A DNA stretch of 64,000 nucleotides from Maritimibacter sp. (GCA_011389895.1 JAABTN010000005.1:1-64000), one strand, 5' to 3'. Positions 17,546 through 28,464 are shown, numbered from the stretch's first letter. Notes: generated by a model from the sequence alone, not told the origin. Numbers and translations are program-made.

Positions 17546-18642
17546 CTGACAAGGCACCGCTGGTGGTGATCGCGGCCGGGGGAACGGGCGGGCACATGTT
17601 CCCGGCGCAGGCCCTGTCCGAAGTGCTGCTCGCGCGCGGTTGGCGGGTGAAACTCTCGACCGATGCGCGCGGCGCGCGCTATGCCGGGGGCTTTCCCGAC
17701 GCGGTCGAGATCGAAGAGGTGGCGAGCGCCACCTTTGCCCGGGGCGGGCTATTGGCCAAGCTCGCGGTGCCGCTGCGCGTCGCCGGCGGCGCCATCGGCG
17801 CGATTGCGCGGATGATCATCGACCGGCCCCGCGCGGTCGTGGGGTTTGGCGGCTATCCGTCGATCCCGGCGCTGATCGGCGCGGTGACCCTGCGGGTGCC
17901 GCGCATGATCCATGAGCAAAACGGGGTGCTGGGTCGGGTCAACCGACTTTTTGCCAAGCGGGTCGACCGGCTCGCCTGTGGCACATGGCCGACCCGACCG
18001 ATCCCCGACGGGGTTGCGGCGGTGCACGTGGGCAATCCGGTGCGCGCCGCCGTGTTGGAGCGGGCCGGGGCGGGATACATCGCGCCGGGGGAATACCCGA
18101 TGGACCTTCTGGTCATCGGCGGCTCGCAAGGCGCGCGTGCGCTGTCCGAAACGGTTCCCGAGGCCCTTGCGCTTTTGCCCGACACGCTCAAAACCCACCT
18201 GACCGTCAGCCATCAGGCGCGCGACGAAGACAGCGCGCGGGTCGCCGCTTTTTATGCCGACAATGGCCTGCGCGCCGATGTGCAGCCGTTCTTTGAGGAT
18301 GTGCCGCGCCGGATCGCCGAGAGCCAGTTGGTGATCAGCCGGGCGGGTGCCTCTTCGGTGGCCGACATTTCGGTCATCGGGCGCCCCGCGATCCTGATCC
18401 CCTACCCGCATGCCACGGCGGACCACCAGACCGCGAACGCCCGCGGGCTGGTCGAAGCCGGGGCCGCGATCCTGTTGCCCGAGAGCCAGCTTTCTCCGCA
18501 GGTTCTTGCCGATCAGATCCTCGCGGTCATGGACAATCCGGACGGGGCGTTGCAGATGGCGATCGCCTGCCTGAACGCGGGCAAGCCCGACGCGGCAGTG
18601 ACGCTCGCCGATATGGTCGAGACCCTGGGCCAGCCGGGCTGA
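17542..18642 (+). CDS. murG: UDP-GlcNAc:lipid I transferase MurG
   Basis: Peripheral membrane glycosyltransferase (GT28) that converts lipid I to lipid II. It has the N-terminal loop [43 protein letters not shown] and the C-terminal [13 protein letters not shown] and [11 protein letters not shown] motifs that bind UDP-GlcNAc. 366 residues, standard. It overlaps ftsW by four bases and is separated from murC by 52 bases. Confidence 0.96.
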   Translation: MTDKAPLVVIAAGGTGGHMFPAQALSEVLLARGWRVKLSTDARGARYAGGFPDAVEIEEVASATFARGGLLAKLAVPLRVAGGAIGAIARMIIDRPRAVVGFGGYPSIPALIGAVTLRVPRMIHEQNGVLGRVNRLFAKRVDRLACGTWPTRPIPDGVAAVHVGNPVRAAVLERAGAGYIAPGEYPMDLLVIGGSQGARALSETVPEALALLPDTLKTHLTVSHQARDEDSARVAAFYADNGLRADVQPFFEDVPRRIAESQLVISRAGASSVADISVIGRPAILIPYPHATADHQTANARGLVEAGAAILLPESQLSPQVLADQILAVMDNPDGALQMAIACLNAGKPDAAVTLADMVETLGQPG

Positions 18643-18694
18643 GACACCGGGGTGACATAACGGGGCGACGGAACGATAGACTGAAGGACAGCGC

Positions 18695-20089
18695 ATGAAT
18701 GCAGCCGCCACGAAACTCCCCACCGAAATGGGGGCGGTCCACTTTGTCGGGATCGGCGGGATCGGGATGTCGGGGATTGCCGAGGTTCTGATCAACCATG
18801 GCTACCGGGTGCAGGGATCGGACCTCAAATCCAGCGCGATCACCGAACGGCTGGCCACTTTGGGCGCCGAGATCTTCATCGGCCAGCGGGCCGAGAACCT
18901 GGACAACGCGGAAGTGCTGGTGATTTCATCGGCGATCAAACCGGGCAACGCCGAGCTTGATGCCGCCCGCATGCGCGGCCTGCCCGTGGTGCGCCGGGCC
19001 GAGATGCTGGCCGAGCTGATGCGTCTCAAATCCAACATCGCGGTGGCGGGCACGCATGGCAAGACAACGACCACGACGCTGGTCGCCGAGCTTCTGGTCT
19101 CCGGCGGTATCGACCCGACCGTGATCAACGGCGGGATCATCCATGCCTATGGCTCGAACGCCCGGATGGGGCAGGGCGAATGGATGGTGGTCGAGGCCGA
19201 TGAAAGCGACGGCACCTTCAACCGCCTGCCCGCGACCATCGCCATCGTGACCAACATCGACCCCGAACATATGGATCACTGGGGCACCGAAGAGGCGCTG
19301 CATCAGGGGTTTTACGATTTCGTCTCGAACATCCCCTTCTACGGCCTCGCGGTATGCTGCACCGATGACCCGGACGTGCAGACGCTGGTCGGCAAGATCT
19401 CGGATCGTCGCGTGGTGACTTTCGGCTTTAACGCGCAGGCCGATGTGCGGGCGATCAACCTGACCTACAAGGCGGGCATCGCGCATTTCGATATCGTGCT
19501 GCCGGACCTGAAGATCGAAGGCTGCACGCTTCCCATGCCGGGCGATCACAACGTCTCGAACGCGCTCGCCGCCGTGGCCGTGGCCCGCCATCTTGGCATG
19601 AAAGGGGATGAGATCCGCACCGCGCTGGCCGCCTTCGGGGGCGTCAATCGCCGCTTCACCCGCGTGGGCGCGTGGAACGGGGTGCCGATCATCGACGACT
19701 ACGGGCACCACCCGGTCGAGATTGCCGCCGTGTTGAAAGCCGCGCGCCAGGCCGTCGAGGGCCGCGTGATCGCGGTGCATCAACCGCACCGCTACACCCG
19801 GCTTCATACCCTGTTCGAAGATTTCTGCACCTGTTTCAACGAGGCCGACGTGGTCGGCATCGCGGAGGTTTACGCGGCGGGCGAAGACCCCATCGAAGGC
19901 GCGACGCAAGCCGACCTGGTGGCGGGGCTGACAGCGCACGGGCATCGTCATGCGAGTGCGGTCGGGTCCGAGGAGGATCTGGTGGCGTTGGTGCGTGAAA
20001 CCGCGCAGCCGGGCGACATCGTGGTCTGTCTCGGGGCCGGCACCATCAGCACCTGGGCCCGGGGTCTCGCCGCGAAGCTGGCGGGCTGA
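18695..20089 (+). CDS. murC: UDP-MurNAc:L-alanine ligase MurC
   Basis: Mur ligase adding L-Ala to UDP-MurNAc, the first stem-peptide step. It shows the N-terminal [17 protein letters not shown] dinucleotide-type fold, the ATP loop [38 protein letters not shown] and the C-terminal [11 protein letters not shown] and HQPHRYTR. 464 residues. The ATG at 18695 follows AAGGA. After it comes a 175-base gap without visible gene and then the non-dcw GNAT gene. Confidence 0.96.
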   Translation: MNAAATKLPTEMGAVHFVGIGGIGMSGIAEVLINHGYRVQGSDLKSSAITERLATLGAEIFIGQRAENLDNAEVLVISSAIKPGNAELDAARMRGLPVVRRAEMLAELMRLKSNIAVAGTHGKTTTTTLVAELLVSGGIDPTVINGGIIHAYGSNARMGQGEWMVVEADESDGTFNRLPATIAIVTNIDPEHMDHWGTEEALHQGFYDFVSNIPFYGLAVCCTDDPDVQTLVGKISDRRVVTFGFNAQADVRAINLTYKAGIAHFDIVLPDLKIEGCTLPMPGDHNVSNALAAVAVARHLGMKGDEIRTALAAFGGVNRRFTRVGAWNGVPIIDDYGHHPVEIAAVLKAARQAVEGRVIAVHQPHRYTRLHTLFEDFCTCFNEADVVGIAEVYAAGEDPIEGATQADLVAGLTAHGHRHASAVGSEEDLVALVRETAQPGDIVVCLGAGTISTWARGLAAKLAG

Positions 20090-20264
20090 AGCCCACCCTC
20101 ACATCCCTTTGCCCAGATGGACAAATACACCAACCGGACCCGCTCGTTGTGTTCCGCCCCCAACTTAACCCCGCGCGCGCCCCTCCGACCACTACCGGCA
20201 AACCCGCCCTTGACCCCATCCCGCCAATCCCCGACCATCCGGCCACGCTCAGGGAGGAGCCGCC

Positions 20265-20717
20265 ATGACCATCACCATGCCCCGCGTGCGGGAATTGTCG
20301 CGGTACGATTTCCCCGATCTCCATGCGCTCCTGTCGGTTCTGAGCCGGGATGACGACGATGTGCCCGAAGGGGCCGAAGGCGAGGCGATCCTTTATGAAA
20401 TCCTCGCCATGCCCGGAACCTCGCTTTTCGGGGCGGAATGCGAGGGCCGGATCGTGGCCACGGCGATGCTGTCGATCCTGCCCAACCTGACCTTCGGGGG
20501 GCGGCCCCTTGCGCGGATCGAGAACGTGGTGACGCTGCCCGAGTATCGCGGGCGCGGCTTTGCCCGGGCGGTCATGGGCGCCGCGGTCGAGCGGGCGAAA
20601 GCCAAGAATTGCGCGGATATTTCGCTTCTGTCGCCCCGGCACCTCGAAGCCGAAGGGTTCTACCGAAAGCTTGGGTTCAAGGACGACACCATCGGGCTGC
20701 ATCTCTCGATCCGCTGA
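20265..20717 (+). CDS. GNAT family N-acetyltransferase
   Basis: 150 residues with the GNAT fold: IVATAMLSILPNLTFGGRPLARIENVVTLPEYRGRGFARAVM contains the beta4 strand and the acetyl-CoA loop YRGRGFAR, and the C-terminus has HLEAEGFYRKLGFK. Start at ATG 20265 with AGGGAGGAG 5-6 bases upstream, a very strong site. The substrate (amino acid, small amine or protein N-terminus) is unknown. It sits between murC and murB, where many alphaproteobacteria have no gene. Confidence 0.85.
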   Translation: MTITMPRVRELSRYDFPDLHALLSVLSRDDDDVPEGAEGEAILYEILAMPGTSLFGAECEGRIVATAMLSILPNLTFGGRPLARIENVVTLPEYRGRGFARAVMGAAVERAKAKNCADISLLSPRHLEAEGFYRKLGFKDDTIGLHLSIR

Positions 20718-20788
20718 CCCCGCCATGACCCCTTGCCACACCGTTGACCCCGCCCCATGCTGTTCGGGATGATCCAGCAGGCTTTCCC

Positions 20789-21043
20789 ATGACCCCTTCC
20801 GTCGTCGCGCTGTGCATCTGGGTCGTGGCGGGCTCTCTCATCGCTGTCCTGCCGATGCGGTTCCAGATGATCCCCGGTGCGCTCCTGCTGTTATCGGGAC
20901 TTGGCCTCATCGTCTGGATCGGCGTCGAGAACGGCTGGATCTGGAGCGCGATTGCGCTGGCCATCTTCGCATCGCTCTTTCGCCGCCCGCTCATCGCGCT
21001 CTATCGACATACCCGCGCGCAGCGCGGGCCTGGCAGCGACTGA
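20789..21043 (+). CDS. DUF2484 small membrane protein
   Basis: 84 residues with three hydrophobic stretches (VVALCIWVVAGSLIAVLP, GALLLLSGLGLIVWIGV, WSAIALAIFASLFRRPL) and a basic tail. This is the DUF2484 family, typically found next to murB in Rhodobacteraceae. The ATG at 20789 (MTPSVVALC) is preferred to the track's 20744 because the upstream extension (MTPPHAVRDD) has no membrane or family character. The function is unknown; location suggests an envelope role, which is inference only. Confidence 0.75.
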   Translation: MTPSVVALCIWVVAGSLIAVLPMRFQMIPGALLLLSGLGLIVWIGVENGWIWSAIALAIFASLFRRPLIALYRHTRAQRGPGSD

Positions 21044-21057
21044 CCCTCTTTCCGGTC

Positions 21058-21097
21058 TTCAAATATCCCGGGGAGCGCGAGGGGCAGCGCCCCTCGC
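21058..21097 (-). repeat. REP-like hairpin element before murB
   Basis: On the minus strand a perfect 8-bp hairpin (GCGAGGGG/CCCCTCGC, loop CGCTG) is followed by CGCTCCCCGGGATATTTGAA. The same design, G/C hairpin followed by CCCC..GGATATTT, recurs at 59229-59272. It lies in the 121-base gap between the DUF2484 gene and murB. Confidence 0.5.
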
Positions 21098-21164
21098 CCG
21101 TCTCGTCGCGCCCCGCGCGGCGAAACACCTTGCCCCCCGCCGCGCGAAATCCTAACCATCGCGC

Positions 21165-22109
21165 ATGACCTACGACCTTCCGCCCGTGCGGGGCACGCTG
21201 ACCGAGAACCGGGATTTGTCGACGCTCACATGGATGCGCGTGGGCGGTCCGGCGGATTGGCTGTTTCAACCCGCCGACACCGATGATCTGGCAGCGTTCC
21301 TTGCCGCACTCGATCCTGCCGTGCCGGTGTTTCCTATGGGCGTGGGATCGAACCTGATCGTGCGCGATGGCGGGATCCGGGGTGTGGTGATCCGACTGGG
21401 CCGGGGGTTCAACGGGATCGAAATTGAGGGCACTAGGGTGACCGCCGGGGCCGCCGCGCTTGACGCCCATGTCGCGCGCAAGTCGGCCGACGCGGGGCTT
21501 GACCTGACCTTCCTGCGCACCATTCCCGGAAGTATCGGGGGGGCGGTGAAGATGAACGCGGGCTGCTATGGCACCTATGTCGCCGACCGGCTGGTCGAGG
21601 CGCGCGGTGTCGCGCGGGACGGAACGCGGGTCACATTCACGCCCGACAATCTCAACTTCCGCTACCGGCAAAGCGATGTGCCCGACACCGTGGTTCTGAC
21701 CGAGGCGGTGTTCGAGGCCGAGACGGGAGTGCCCGATGCGCTTCAGGCGCAGATGGCAGCACAGATCGCCAAGCGCGATGAAACCCAGCCGACGCGCGAT
21801 CGCACGGCGGGAAGCACCTTTCGCAACCCGGCCGGCTACAGCTCGACCGGGCGCGAAGACGACATCCACGATCTCAAGGCGTGGAAGGTGATCGACGACG
21901 CCGGGATGCGCGGGGCCCGGATCGGGGGCGCGGTGATGAACGAGAAACACTCGAATTTTCTCACCAACGCCGGCGATGCCACCGCCCATGACCTCGAATC
22001 TTTGGGCGAGGCGGTGAGAAAAAAGGTTTACGAAACCAGCGGACTGACCCTAGAATGGGAAATCATGCGCATGGGCGAACCGGGTGGTGGCGAAAGCCCC
22101 GAGAAATAA
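21165..22109 (+). CDS. murB: UDP-N-acetylenolpyruvoylglucosamine reductase MurB
   Basis: FAD enzyme that reduces UDP-GlcNAc-enolpyruvate to UDP-MurNAc with NADPH. It has the FAD-binding [41 protein letters not shown], the catalytic serine in AGSTFRNP and a C-terminal [16 protein letters not shown] with the conserved Asn/Glu region. 314 residues (type II-like length). An 88-base spacer separates it from ddl. Confidence 0.95.
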   Translation: MTYDLPPVRGTLTENRDLSTLTWMRVGGPADWLFQPADTDDLAAFLAALDPAVPVFPMGVGSNLIVRDGGIRGVVIRLGRGFNGIEIEGTRVTAGAAALDAHVARKSADAGLDLTFLRTIPGSIGGAVKMNAGCYGTYVADRLVEARGVARDGTRVTFTPDNLNFRYRQSDVPDTVVLTEAVFEAETGVPDALQAQMAAQIAKRDETQPTRDRTAGSTFRNPAGYSSTGREDDIHDLKAWKVIDDAGMRGARIGGAVMNEKHSNFLTNAGDATAHDLESLGEAVRKKVYETSGLTLEWEIMRMGEPGGGESPEK

Positions 22110-22197
22110 ACCGGGCCAGGCGCAGGACAGGCACAAGAAAAACCGGGAAAATCCGGAACTTGAAAGAACGGTCGCACTCGACCGATAGAGGCAGACA

Positions 22198-23118
22198 GTG
22201 GGCAATGCGAGCAGGCACGCCCCCAAGGTTGCGGTTCTGAAAGGTGGTCCCTCCGCTGAGCGCGAGGTGTCGCTATCATCAGGGCGTGAATGCGCCGAGG
22301 CGCTCCGGGGTGAAGGATACGAGGTGGTCGAGGTCGATGCCGGCCGCGATCTCTGTGCGACGCTCGCCGAAATTGACCCCGATGTCGCCTTCAACGCCCT
22401 GCATGGGCGCTGGGGCGAAGATGGCTGCGTGCAGGGGCTGCTCGAATGGATCGGCCTGCCCTATACCCATTCCGGGGTCTATGCATCTGCGCTGGCGATG
22501 GACAAGGCACGCTCGAAAGCCGTGCTGGCGGCTGCCGGTCTTCCGGTCATGCCCTCGCAACTCGCAGGGCGGGACGAGATCGAGGCGCGCCACGTGTTGG
22601 AGCCGCCTTACGTGGTCAAGCCGTTCAACGAAGGGTCTTCGGTCGGGGTCTATATCGTCACCAAGGGGGCCAACAGCCCGCCAAATCTTGCCGCCGACAT
22701 GCCCGATGTCCTGATGGTCGAGGCCTATGCGCCGGGGCGCGAGCTGACCACCACGGTCATGGGCGACCGCGCACTTGGGGTCACCGAGATTGTCACGGAT
22801 GGCTGGTATGACTACGAAGCGAAATATTCCGAGGGCGGGTCGCGGCACGAGGTGCCCGCCGACATCCCCGCCAGCATTTCCGATGCCTGCCTTGACATGG
22901 CCCTGCGCGCACACAGGGCGCTCGGGTGCCGGGGGGTGAGCCGCACGGATTTCCGCTGGGACGAAGAACGCGGGCTTGCGGGGCTCGTGATCCTTGAACA
23001 GAACACGCAACCCGGCATGACGCCGACCTCGCTGGTGCCGGAACAGGCCGCGCAGGTCGGGATCACCTTCGGGGCGCTGTGCCGCTGGATGGTGGAGGAC
23101 GCCTCGTGCAATCGATGA
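22198..23118 (+). CDS. ddl: D-alanine-D-alanine ligase
   Basis: ATP-grasp enzyme making D-Ala-D-Ala for MurF. Family motifs: [52 protein letters not shown] and [19 protein letters not shown] with the Mg-binding E/N pair. 306 residues. The in-frame start is GTG 22198 with AGAGG upstream. Its end overlaps the start of ftsQ, so the two are coupled. Confidence 0.96.
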   Translation: MGNASRHAPKVAVLKGGPSAEREVSLSSGRECAEALRGEGYEVVEVDAGRDLCATLAEIDPDVAFNALHGRWGEDGCVQGLLEWIGLPYTHSGVYASALAMDKARSKAVLAAAGLPVMPSQLAGRDEIEARHVLEPPYVVKPFNEGSSVGVYIVTKGANSPPNLAADMPDVLMVEAYAPGRELTTTVMGDRALGVTEIVTDGWYDYEAKYSEGGSRHEVPADIPASISDACLDMALRAHRALGCRGVSRTDFRWDEERGLAGLVILEQNTQPGMTPTSLVPEQAAQVGITFGALCRWMVEDASCNR

Positions 23119-24032
23119 GCCCCGCGTCCCATGCTCGCCCGGAGCCGCCGGTGACACGCAAGCCCGCGAAGGCGCGGCGCGATCCGGCCCCGTCGCGCTG
23201 GGCCTACCGGTTCCATCGCATGTGGTTGACCCCGCTTTATCGCTCGCTCTTGCGGGTCGGTCTGCCCACGTTTTTGATCCTCACCGCCACGGGGTGGTAT
23301 TTCTCGAACCCGACCAATCGCTACGCCATCGCGGAAAAGGTGGCCGAGCTGCGCCAATCCGTGCAAAGCCGCCCGGAATTCACCGTGAAGCTCATGTCGA
23401 TCGACGGCGCGACACCGGTGGTGGACGCGGCGATCCGCGACCTGGTGTCGGTGGATTTCCCGGTGTCGTCCTTCGATCTGGACCTTGAGGCGATCCAGGC
23501 CTCGGTCAGCGGGCTCGATGTGATCCGCGATGTTTCGGTCCGCGTCCGTCCCGGCGGAGTGCTTGAAGTCAAGGTGGCCGAGCGCAAACCGGCCATCATC
23601 TGGCGCGTCGGCGGCAATATCGAGCTTCTGGATCGCACCGGCCACCGCGTCGCCTCGCTGACCGAGCGCAGCGTGCGCGCCGATTTGCCCTTGATCGCCG
23701 GTCGCGGCGCAAACGACGCGGTGTCGGAAGCCTTGGCCATCCTCGACGCGGCCAAGCCGATCTTGCCACATCTGCGCGGCCTCGTGCGGATGGGGGAGCG
23801 GCGTTGGGACGTGGTGCTTGCGCAGGATCAGCGCGTGATGCTTCCCGAACGCGCGCCCGTCGCGGCGCTGGAACAGGTGCTCGCCCTCGATGAGGCGCAG
23901 GAGCTTCTGGCGCGCGACATCACCCATATCGACATGCGGAACCCGCAACGCCCGACGCTCCGCTTGGCACAGCCAGCGGTCGAGGAGCTGAGGCGCATAA
24001 GAAGCCTGGATCGCAAAGGGACCGAAGAATGA
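23106..24032 (+). CDS. ftsQ: Cell division protein FtsQ
   Basis: Bitopic division protein (308 residues) that scaffolds FtsL and FtsB. A basic cytoplasmic tail ([17 protein letters not shown]) and one membrane segment ([17 protein letters not shown]) precede the POTRA domain ([19 protein letters not shown]) and the FtsQ beta domain. The GTG at 23106 lies 7 bases after GGAGG; ATG 23115, overlapping the ddl stop, is the alternative and removes three residues. The track's 23079 start has no such site. ftsA overlaps its end by four bases. Confidence 0.92.
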   Translation: MQSMSPASHARPEPPVTRKPAKARRDPAPSRWAYRFHRMWLTPLYRSLLRVGLPTFLILTATGWYFSNPTNRYAIAEKVAELRQSVQSRPEFTVKLMSIDGATPVVDAAIRDLVSVDFPVSSFDLDLEAIQASVSGLDVIRDVSVRVRPGGVLEVKVAERKPAIIWRVGGNIELLDRTGHRVASLTERSVRADLPLIAGRGANDAVSEALAILDAAKPILPHLRGLVRMGERRWDVVLAQDQRVMLPERAPVAALEQVLALDEAQELLARDITHIDMRNPQRPTLRLAQPAVEELRRIRSLDRKGTEE

Positions 24033-25363
24033 CCGAGCTTTACGAACAGCAGCGCGCCATGCGCGCGATGCGCAAGGCCGCGATGCAACGCGGCGTGATC
24101 GCCATTCTCGATATCGGGACATCGAAGATCGGCTGCCTCGTGCTTCGCTTTGACGGTCAGGACAAGGTCCGTGAAGGCGATGGCATCGGTTCGCTCGCCG
24201 GGCAGTCGGGCTTCCGCGTCATCGGCGCGGCCACGACCCGCTCGCGCGGGGTCCGGTTCGGCGAGATCGACGCGATGCAGGAAACCGAGCGCGCCATTCG
24301 CACCGCCGTTCAGGCGGCGCAGAAAATGGCCAACCTGCGGGTCGATCACGTCATCGCCTCGTTCTCGGGCGCAGGCCCGCGCAGCTACGGCGTTGCGGGC
24401 GAGGTCGAGGTCGAGGGCAGCGCGGTCACGGAAAACGACATCGCCCGCGTCATGGCCTCCTGCGACGTGCCGGATTTCGGCGAGGGGCGCGAAGTGCTGC
24501 ATGCCCAGCCGGTGAATTTCGCGCTCGATCATCGCTCGGGCCTGTCCGATCCAAGGGGGCAGGTGGGCAAACGGCTCGCCGTGGACATGCACCTTCTCAC
24601 GGTGGATTCCGACACCGTGCGCAACGCCGCCTATTGCATCAAGCGCTGTGATCTTGAGCTCGCCGGGCTTGCGTCAAGCAGCTATGCGGCGGGGCTGTCC
24701 AGCCTTGTCGAAGATGAACAGGAGCTTGGCGCGGCCTGCATCGACATGGGCGGCGGGGCGACCGGCGTGTCGATTTTCATGAAGAAACACATGATCTTCG
24801 CCGATGGCGTGCGCCTTGGCGGCGATCACGTCACCTCGGACATCTCAAAGGGCCTTCAGGTGCCGCTTGCGATCGCGGAACGGATCAAGACCTTCTATGG
24901 CGGGGTGGTCGCCACCGGCATGGATGACCGCGAGATGATCGAGATCGGGGGCGACAGCGGTGATTGGGAGAAAGATCGCCGCCGCGTCAGCCGCTCGGAG
25001 CTGATCGGGATCATGCGCCCGCGGGTCGAGGAAATCCTTGAAGAGGTGCGCGCGCGGCTTGATGCGGCGGGATTCGACCACCTGCCCAGTCAGCAGATCG
25101 TGTTGACCGGGGGCGCAAGCCAGATACCCGGTCTCGACGGGCTCGCCCCCCGAATACTCGGCCAACAAGTGCGCATTGGCCGCCCTCTCAGGGTTCAGGG
25201 GTTGCCACAAGCGGCCACAGGTGCTGCATTCGCATCAGCGGTGGGGCTTTCGCTCTTTGCCGCTTGTCCGCAGGACGAGTGGTGGGATTTCGATATTCCG
25301 GCGGAAAGCTACCCGGCAAAGAGCCTGCGGTGGGCGGTGAAGTGGTTCAAGGACAATTGGTAG
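24029..25363 (+). CDS. ftsA: Cell division protein FtsA
   Basis: Actin-like ATPase (444 residues) that tethers FtsZ filaments to the membrane. Phosphate 1 loop is AILDIGTSKIGCLVLRF, phosphate 2 is ACIDMGGGATGVSIF and the adenosine motif is VLTGGASQIPGL. The 1C domain region has VRNAAYCIKRCDLEL. The C-terminal SLRWAVKWFKDNW is the amphipathic membrane-targeting helix. It overlaps ftsQ by ATGA; a 255-base gap separates it from ftsZ and probably carries an ftsZ promoter. Confidence 0.96.
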   Translation: MTELYEQQRAMRAMRKAAMQRGVIAILDIGTSKIGCLVLRFDGQDKVREGDGIGSLAGQSGFRVIGAATTRSRGVRFGEIDAMQETERAIRTAVQAAQKMANLRVDHVIASFSGAGPRSYGVAGEVEVEGSAVTENDIARVMASCDVPDFGEGREVLHAQPVNFALDHRSGLSDPRGQVGKRLAVDMHLLTVDSDTVRNAAYCIKRCDLELAGLASSSYAAGLSSLVEDEQELGAACIDMGGGATGVSIFMKKHMIFADGVRLGGDHVTSDISKGLQVPLAIAERIKTFYGGVVATGMDDREMIEIGGDSGDWEKDRRRVSRSELIGIMRPRVEEILEEVRARLDAAGFDHLPSQQIVLTGGASQIPGLDGLAPRILGQQVRIGRPLRVQGLPQAATGAAFASAVGLSLFAACPQDEWWDFDIPAESYPAKSLRWAVKWFKDNW

Positions 25364-25618
25364 CCACCATATCTTGTCGTGCTTGCGAAATCTCGCCGCC
25401 CCATGCGCCAGTTCCCCCTGATTTTGGGGCAAAAATGTGGTTTTTTGCGTGACCTGACGCGGGATCACCGTTAAACTGACGGGAAATAGGCAGAAACCCG
25501 GCTTTGACCGGGGGATCAGCCGGCAAAGACCGGCGACACAGCGGCGAAATCGGGTTACAAATCCGACGAGATACCGGACAATAAGACAGAGAAGTCAAAG
25601 AGACAGGCGGACTAGATC

Positions 25619-27286
25619 ATGACATTGAACCTCACCATGCCCGGCCACGACGACCTGAAACCCCGCATAACAGTGTTCGGCGTCGGTGGCGCCGGTGGAA
25701 ATGCGGTGAACAACATGATCGAAAAGGCGCTGGATGGCGTCGAATTCGTGGTCGCCAACACCGACGCGCAGGCTCTTGCGCAATCCAAGGCACAGCAACG
25801 CATCCAGATGGGTGTGAAAGTCACCGAAGGTCTCGGGGCAGGGGCCCGTGCCTCGGTCGGTGCGGCTGCTGCCGAAGAAAGCATCGAACAGATCGTCGAT
25901 CAGCTCGCCGGGGCGCACATGTGTTTCATCACCGCCGGGATGGGCGGGGGCACCGGCACCGGAGCCGCCCCGATCATCGCGCAGGCCGCCCGCGAATTGG
26001 GCGTTCTGACCGTCGGTGTCGTGACCAAGCCGTTCCAGTTCGAAGGGGCCAAGCGCATGCGCCAGGCCGAGGAAGGCGTGGGCGCGCTGCAAAAGATGGT
26101 CGATACGCTGATCATCATCCCGAACCAGAACCTGTTCCGGCTCGCCAACGAGAAGACGACCTTTACCGAGGCATTCTCGCTTGCCGATGACGTGCTTTAC
26201 CAAGGGGTCAAGGGCGTGACCGATCTCATGGTGCGCCCGGGGCTCATCAATCTCGATTTCGCCGACGTGCGCGCGGTGATGGACGAGATGGGCAAGGCCA
26301 TGATGGGCACCGGCGAAGGCGAAGGCGACGACCGCGCCATCCAGGCGGCGGAAAAAGCCATCGCGAACCCGCTTCTCGACGAAATCAGCCTCAAGGGTGC
26401 GAACGGCGTGCTCATCAACATCACCGGCGGCTGCGATCTTACTTTGTTCGAGCTGGACGAGGCCGCGAACCGGATCCGCGAAGAGGTCGACCCGGATGCC
26501 AACATCATCGTTGGCTCGACGCTCGACCCCGACCTGGAGGGCATGATGCGCGTCTCTGTGGTTGCCACCGGCATCGACGCCTCCGAGGCGCACCTCGACG
26601 TGCCGCTACCGCGCCGGTCGCTGGCCGAACCTCTGCACAGCCCCGCCGAGGTGGAGCAGGCGGTGCACCACGAGGCCCCGACGTTCCAACAGCCGGTTGC
26701 CACGGAACACCCCGCACCCGCCCAGACCGCGGCCCCCGCCCAAGCCTACGAGGCCCCGGTCGAGCCGCAGAAGAGCTTCTTCGAGGAAGAGATCGACCCG
26801 ACCACGGCAGCTGCCGAAGAGCAGGCCGAGAATATCTTCCCGGCCGAGGAAGCGGGCGACGATGTTCCGGCCCCGGCCTTCCAGCCGCAACAACCGCGTG
26901 CCGAAATGCACCCGGAGCCCGCGCCGCAACCGGCCCCGCAGGAACCGGAGGTGGCCAGCTTCGTGGCCCCGAAACCGGCCCAGCCCGGTCAGCCCAGCCC
27001 GGAAGCCATGGCGCGCCTCGAAGCGGCCGTGTCCAAGTCCCGGACTGCCGAACAGCCCGCCCAGTCGGAAATGCACGGCCAACAGGCGGGGCATGATCGC
27101 CCCCGGTTCGGGATCAATTCGCTAATCAACCGCATGACCGGTCAGGGCGAAGGCGGTGCCCCCGGCGCAGAGCGTGCCGAGCCGCAGATGGGCCACCAAC
27201 AACCCGAACAGCGTGAGCAACCTCAGGCCGATCCGGATCAGGAACGGGTCGAAATCCCCGCCTTTCTGCGCCGCCAGGCCAACTGA
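25619..27286 (+). CDS. ftsZ: Cell division GTPase FtsZ with long acidic/proline linker
   Basis: Tubulin homologue forming the Z ring. The N-terminal GTPase domain shows [16 protein letters not shown] and the tubulin signature [10 protein letters not shown] near residues 109-118; the T7 loop follows as [15 protein letters not shown]. The globular part ends around residue 325. It is followed by about 220 residues rich in P, Q, E and A and by the C-terminal peptide [12 protein letters not shown], which binds FtsA and other partners. 555 residues is long compared with E. coli (383), as in other alphaproteobacteria. A 255-base leader suggests separate transcription; a strong terminator follows. 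Confidence 0.97.
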   Translation: MTLNLTMPGHDDLKPRITVFGVGGAGGNAVNNMIEKALDGVEFVVANTDAQALAQSKAQQRIQMGVKVTEGLGAGARASVGAAAAEESIEQIVDQLAGAHMCFITAGMGGGTGTGAAPIIAQAARELGVLTVGVVTKPFQFEGAKRMRQAEEGVGALQKMVDTLIIIPNQNLFRLANEKTTFTEAFSLADDVLYQGVKGVTDLMVRPGLINLDFADVRAVMDEMGKAMMGTGEGEGDDRAIQAAEKAIANPLLDEISLKGANGVLINITGGCDLTLFELDEAANRIREEVDPDANIIVGSTLDPDLEGMMRVSVVATGIDASEAHLDVPLPRRSLAEPLHSPAEVEQAVHHEAPTFQQPVATEHPAPAQTAAPAQAYEAPVEPQKSFFEEEIDPTTAAAEEQAENIFPAEEAGDDVPAPAFQPQQPRAEMHPEPAPQPAPQEPEVASFVAPKPAQPGQPSPEAMARLEAAVSKSRTAEQPAQSEMHGQQAGHDRPRFGINSLINRMTGQGEGGAPGAERAEPQMGHQQPEQREQPQADPDQERVEIPAFLRRQAN

Positions 27287-27303
27287 TCCCACGATCCCTC
27301 GGC

Positions 27304-27333
27304 AAAAGGGCCGGCCTTCGGGCCGGCCTTTTT
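27304..27333 (+). terminator. Rho-independent terminator after ftsZ
   Basis: Stem AAAAGGGCCGGCC/GGCCGGCCTTTTT with a TTCG tetraloop, 18 bases after the ftsZ stop, ending in a T-run. This is the clearest terminator in the window and closes the dcw operon; bamD beyond it must be transcribed from its own promoter in 27334-27546. Confidence 0.92.
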
Positions 27334-27546
27334 CGTTTCCGTCCAGAGATTTGGCGCGCAGGCTTCGCGTGTCACATGAAGCGCGCACAACATTTCGGTG
27401 CGTTCCGGGCGCTTCTTGCCAGATCAGGTGTAATTTGCGTGCCAAAGCCATTTTGCATGGAAAATTTCTGTGGTAGGAAACAGAGCAACGTGGGAAGCGA
27501 GCAGGCTTTCGCGGTGAATCACATGCGACGGGGTGGGCGCGAGTTC

Positions 27547-28464
27547 ATGAAAAACAGGCGGCGCGAATTGATCGGGGGCAGAGCACTCAAGGGTGCGGCC
27601 ATTATCGTCCTGACAGCATCGCTGGCGGCCTGTTCGGGCGGCGGTGGTGGCCTCTTTGGTGGCGGCAATGGCGGCGGCTGGTTCTCGGGCCTGTTCGGAG
27701 ACGACCGCGAAGCCAAGCCGATCGAGGATTACACCGCCGAACAAATCTTTGCCCGTGCCGAATACGATCTTGAGAATGGCAATGAGAAAGAAGCCGCCGA
27801 GCTTTTCGGTGAGGTCGAGCGGGTTTATCCCTATACCGACATCGCCAAGCGCGGGCTGGTCATGCAGGCCTACGCCTACCACAAGGCCGGGGAATACGAA
27901 TTGGCCCGTGCAAGCGCGCAGCGGTTTCTTGATTTCTATCCCGGCGACAAGGAAGCGCCCTATGCGCAATACCTTCTCGCCATCAGCTACTATGACCAGA
28001 TCGAGGATGTGGGCCGCGATCAGGGCCTGACCTTCCAGGCGCTTCAGGCCCTGCGCGACGTGATCGAGCTGTATCCGAACACCGAATATGCGCGCTCCGC
28101 GATCCTGAAATTCGATCTCGCCTACGACCACCTTGCGGCGAAGGAAATGGAGATCGGGCGCTATTACCTCAAGCGCAAACACTACGCTGCATCGACCAAC
28201 CGATTCCGCGTGGTGGTGGAAGAGTTCCAGACAACGACGCAGACGCCCGAGGCCCTGTATCGTTTGATCGAAGCCTACCTTTCGCTCGGCTTGACCGACG
28301 AAGCCCAGACAGCTGGCGCAATTCTCGGCCACAATTTCCAGTCCACCCAATGGTATGAAGACGGCTACGCGCTTCTTGCCAAGAACGGGCTGAAGCCGAC
28401 GCAGAGTGGCAATAACTGGCTCTCCGCGATCTATCGCCAGATGATCAAGGGCGAGTGGCTCTAG
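27547..28464 (+). CDS. bamD: Outer membrane assembly lipoprotein BamD
   Basis: Essential part of the BAM complex that folds outer membrane beta-barrels. 305 residues: signal peptide with lipobox LAAC (acylated Cys29), a Gly-rich spacer (GGGGGLFGGGNGGGW), then TPR-type repeats (EQIFARAEYDLENGNEKEAAELFGEVERVYPYTDIAKRG; AYAYHKAGEYELARASAQRFLDFYPG). The track's start at 27376 is too far upstream; ATG 27547 gives a normal signal peptide, ATG 27523 is possible. recN follows 13 bases later and is probably cotranscribed. Confidence 0.93.
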   Translation: MKNRRRELIGGRALKGAAIIVLTASLAACSGGGGGLFGGGNGGGWFSGLFGDDREAKPIEDYTAEQIFARAEYDLENGNEKEAAELFGEVERVYPYTDIAKRGLVMQAYAYHKAGEYELARASAQRFLDFYPGDKEAPYAQYLLAISYYDQIEDVGRDQGLTFQALQALRDVIELYPNTEYARSAILKFDLAYDHLAAKEMEIGRYYLKRKHYAASTNRFRVVVEEFQTTTQTPEALYRLIEAYLSLGLTDEAQTAGAILGHNFQSTQWYEDGYALLAKNGLKPTQSGNNWLSAIYRQMIKGEWL

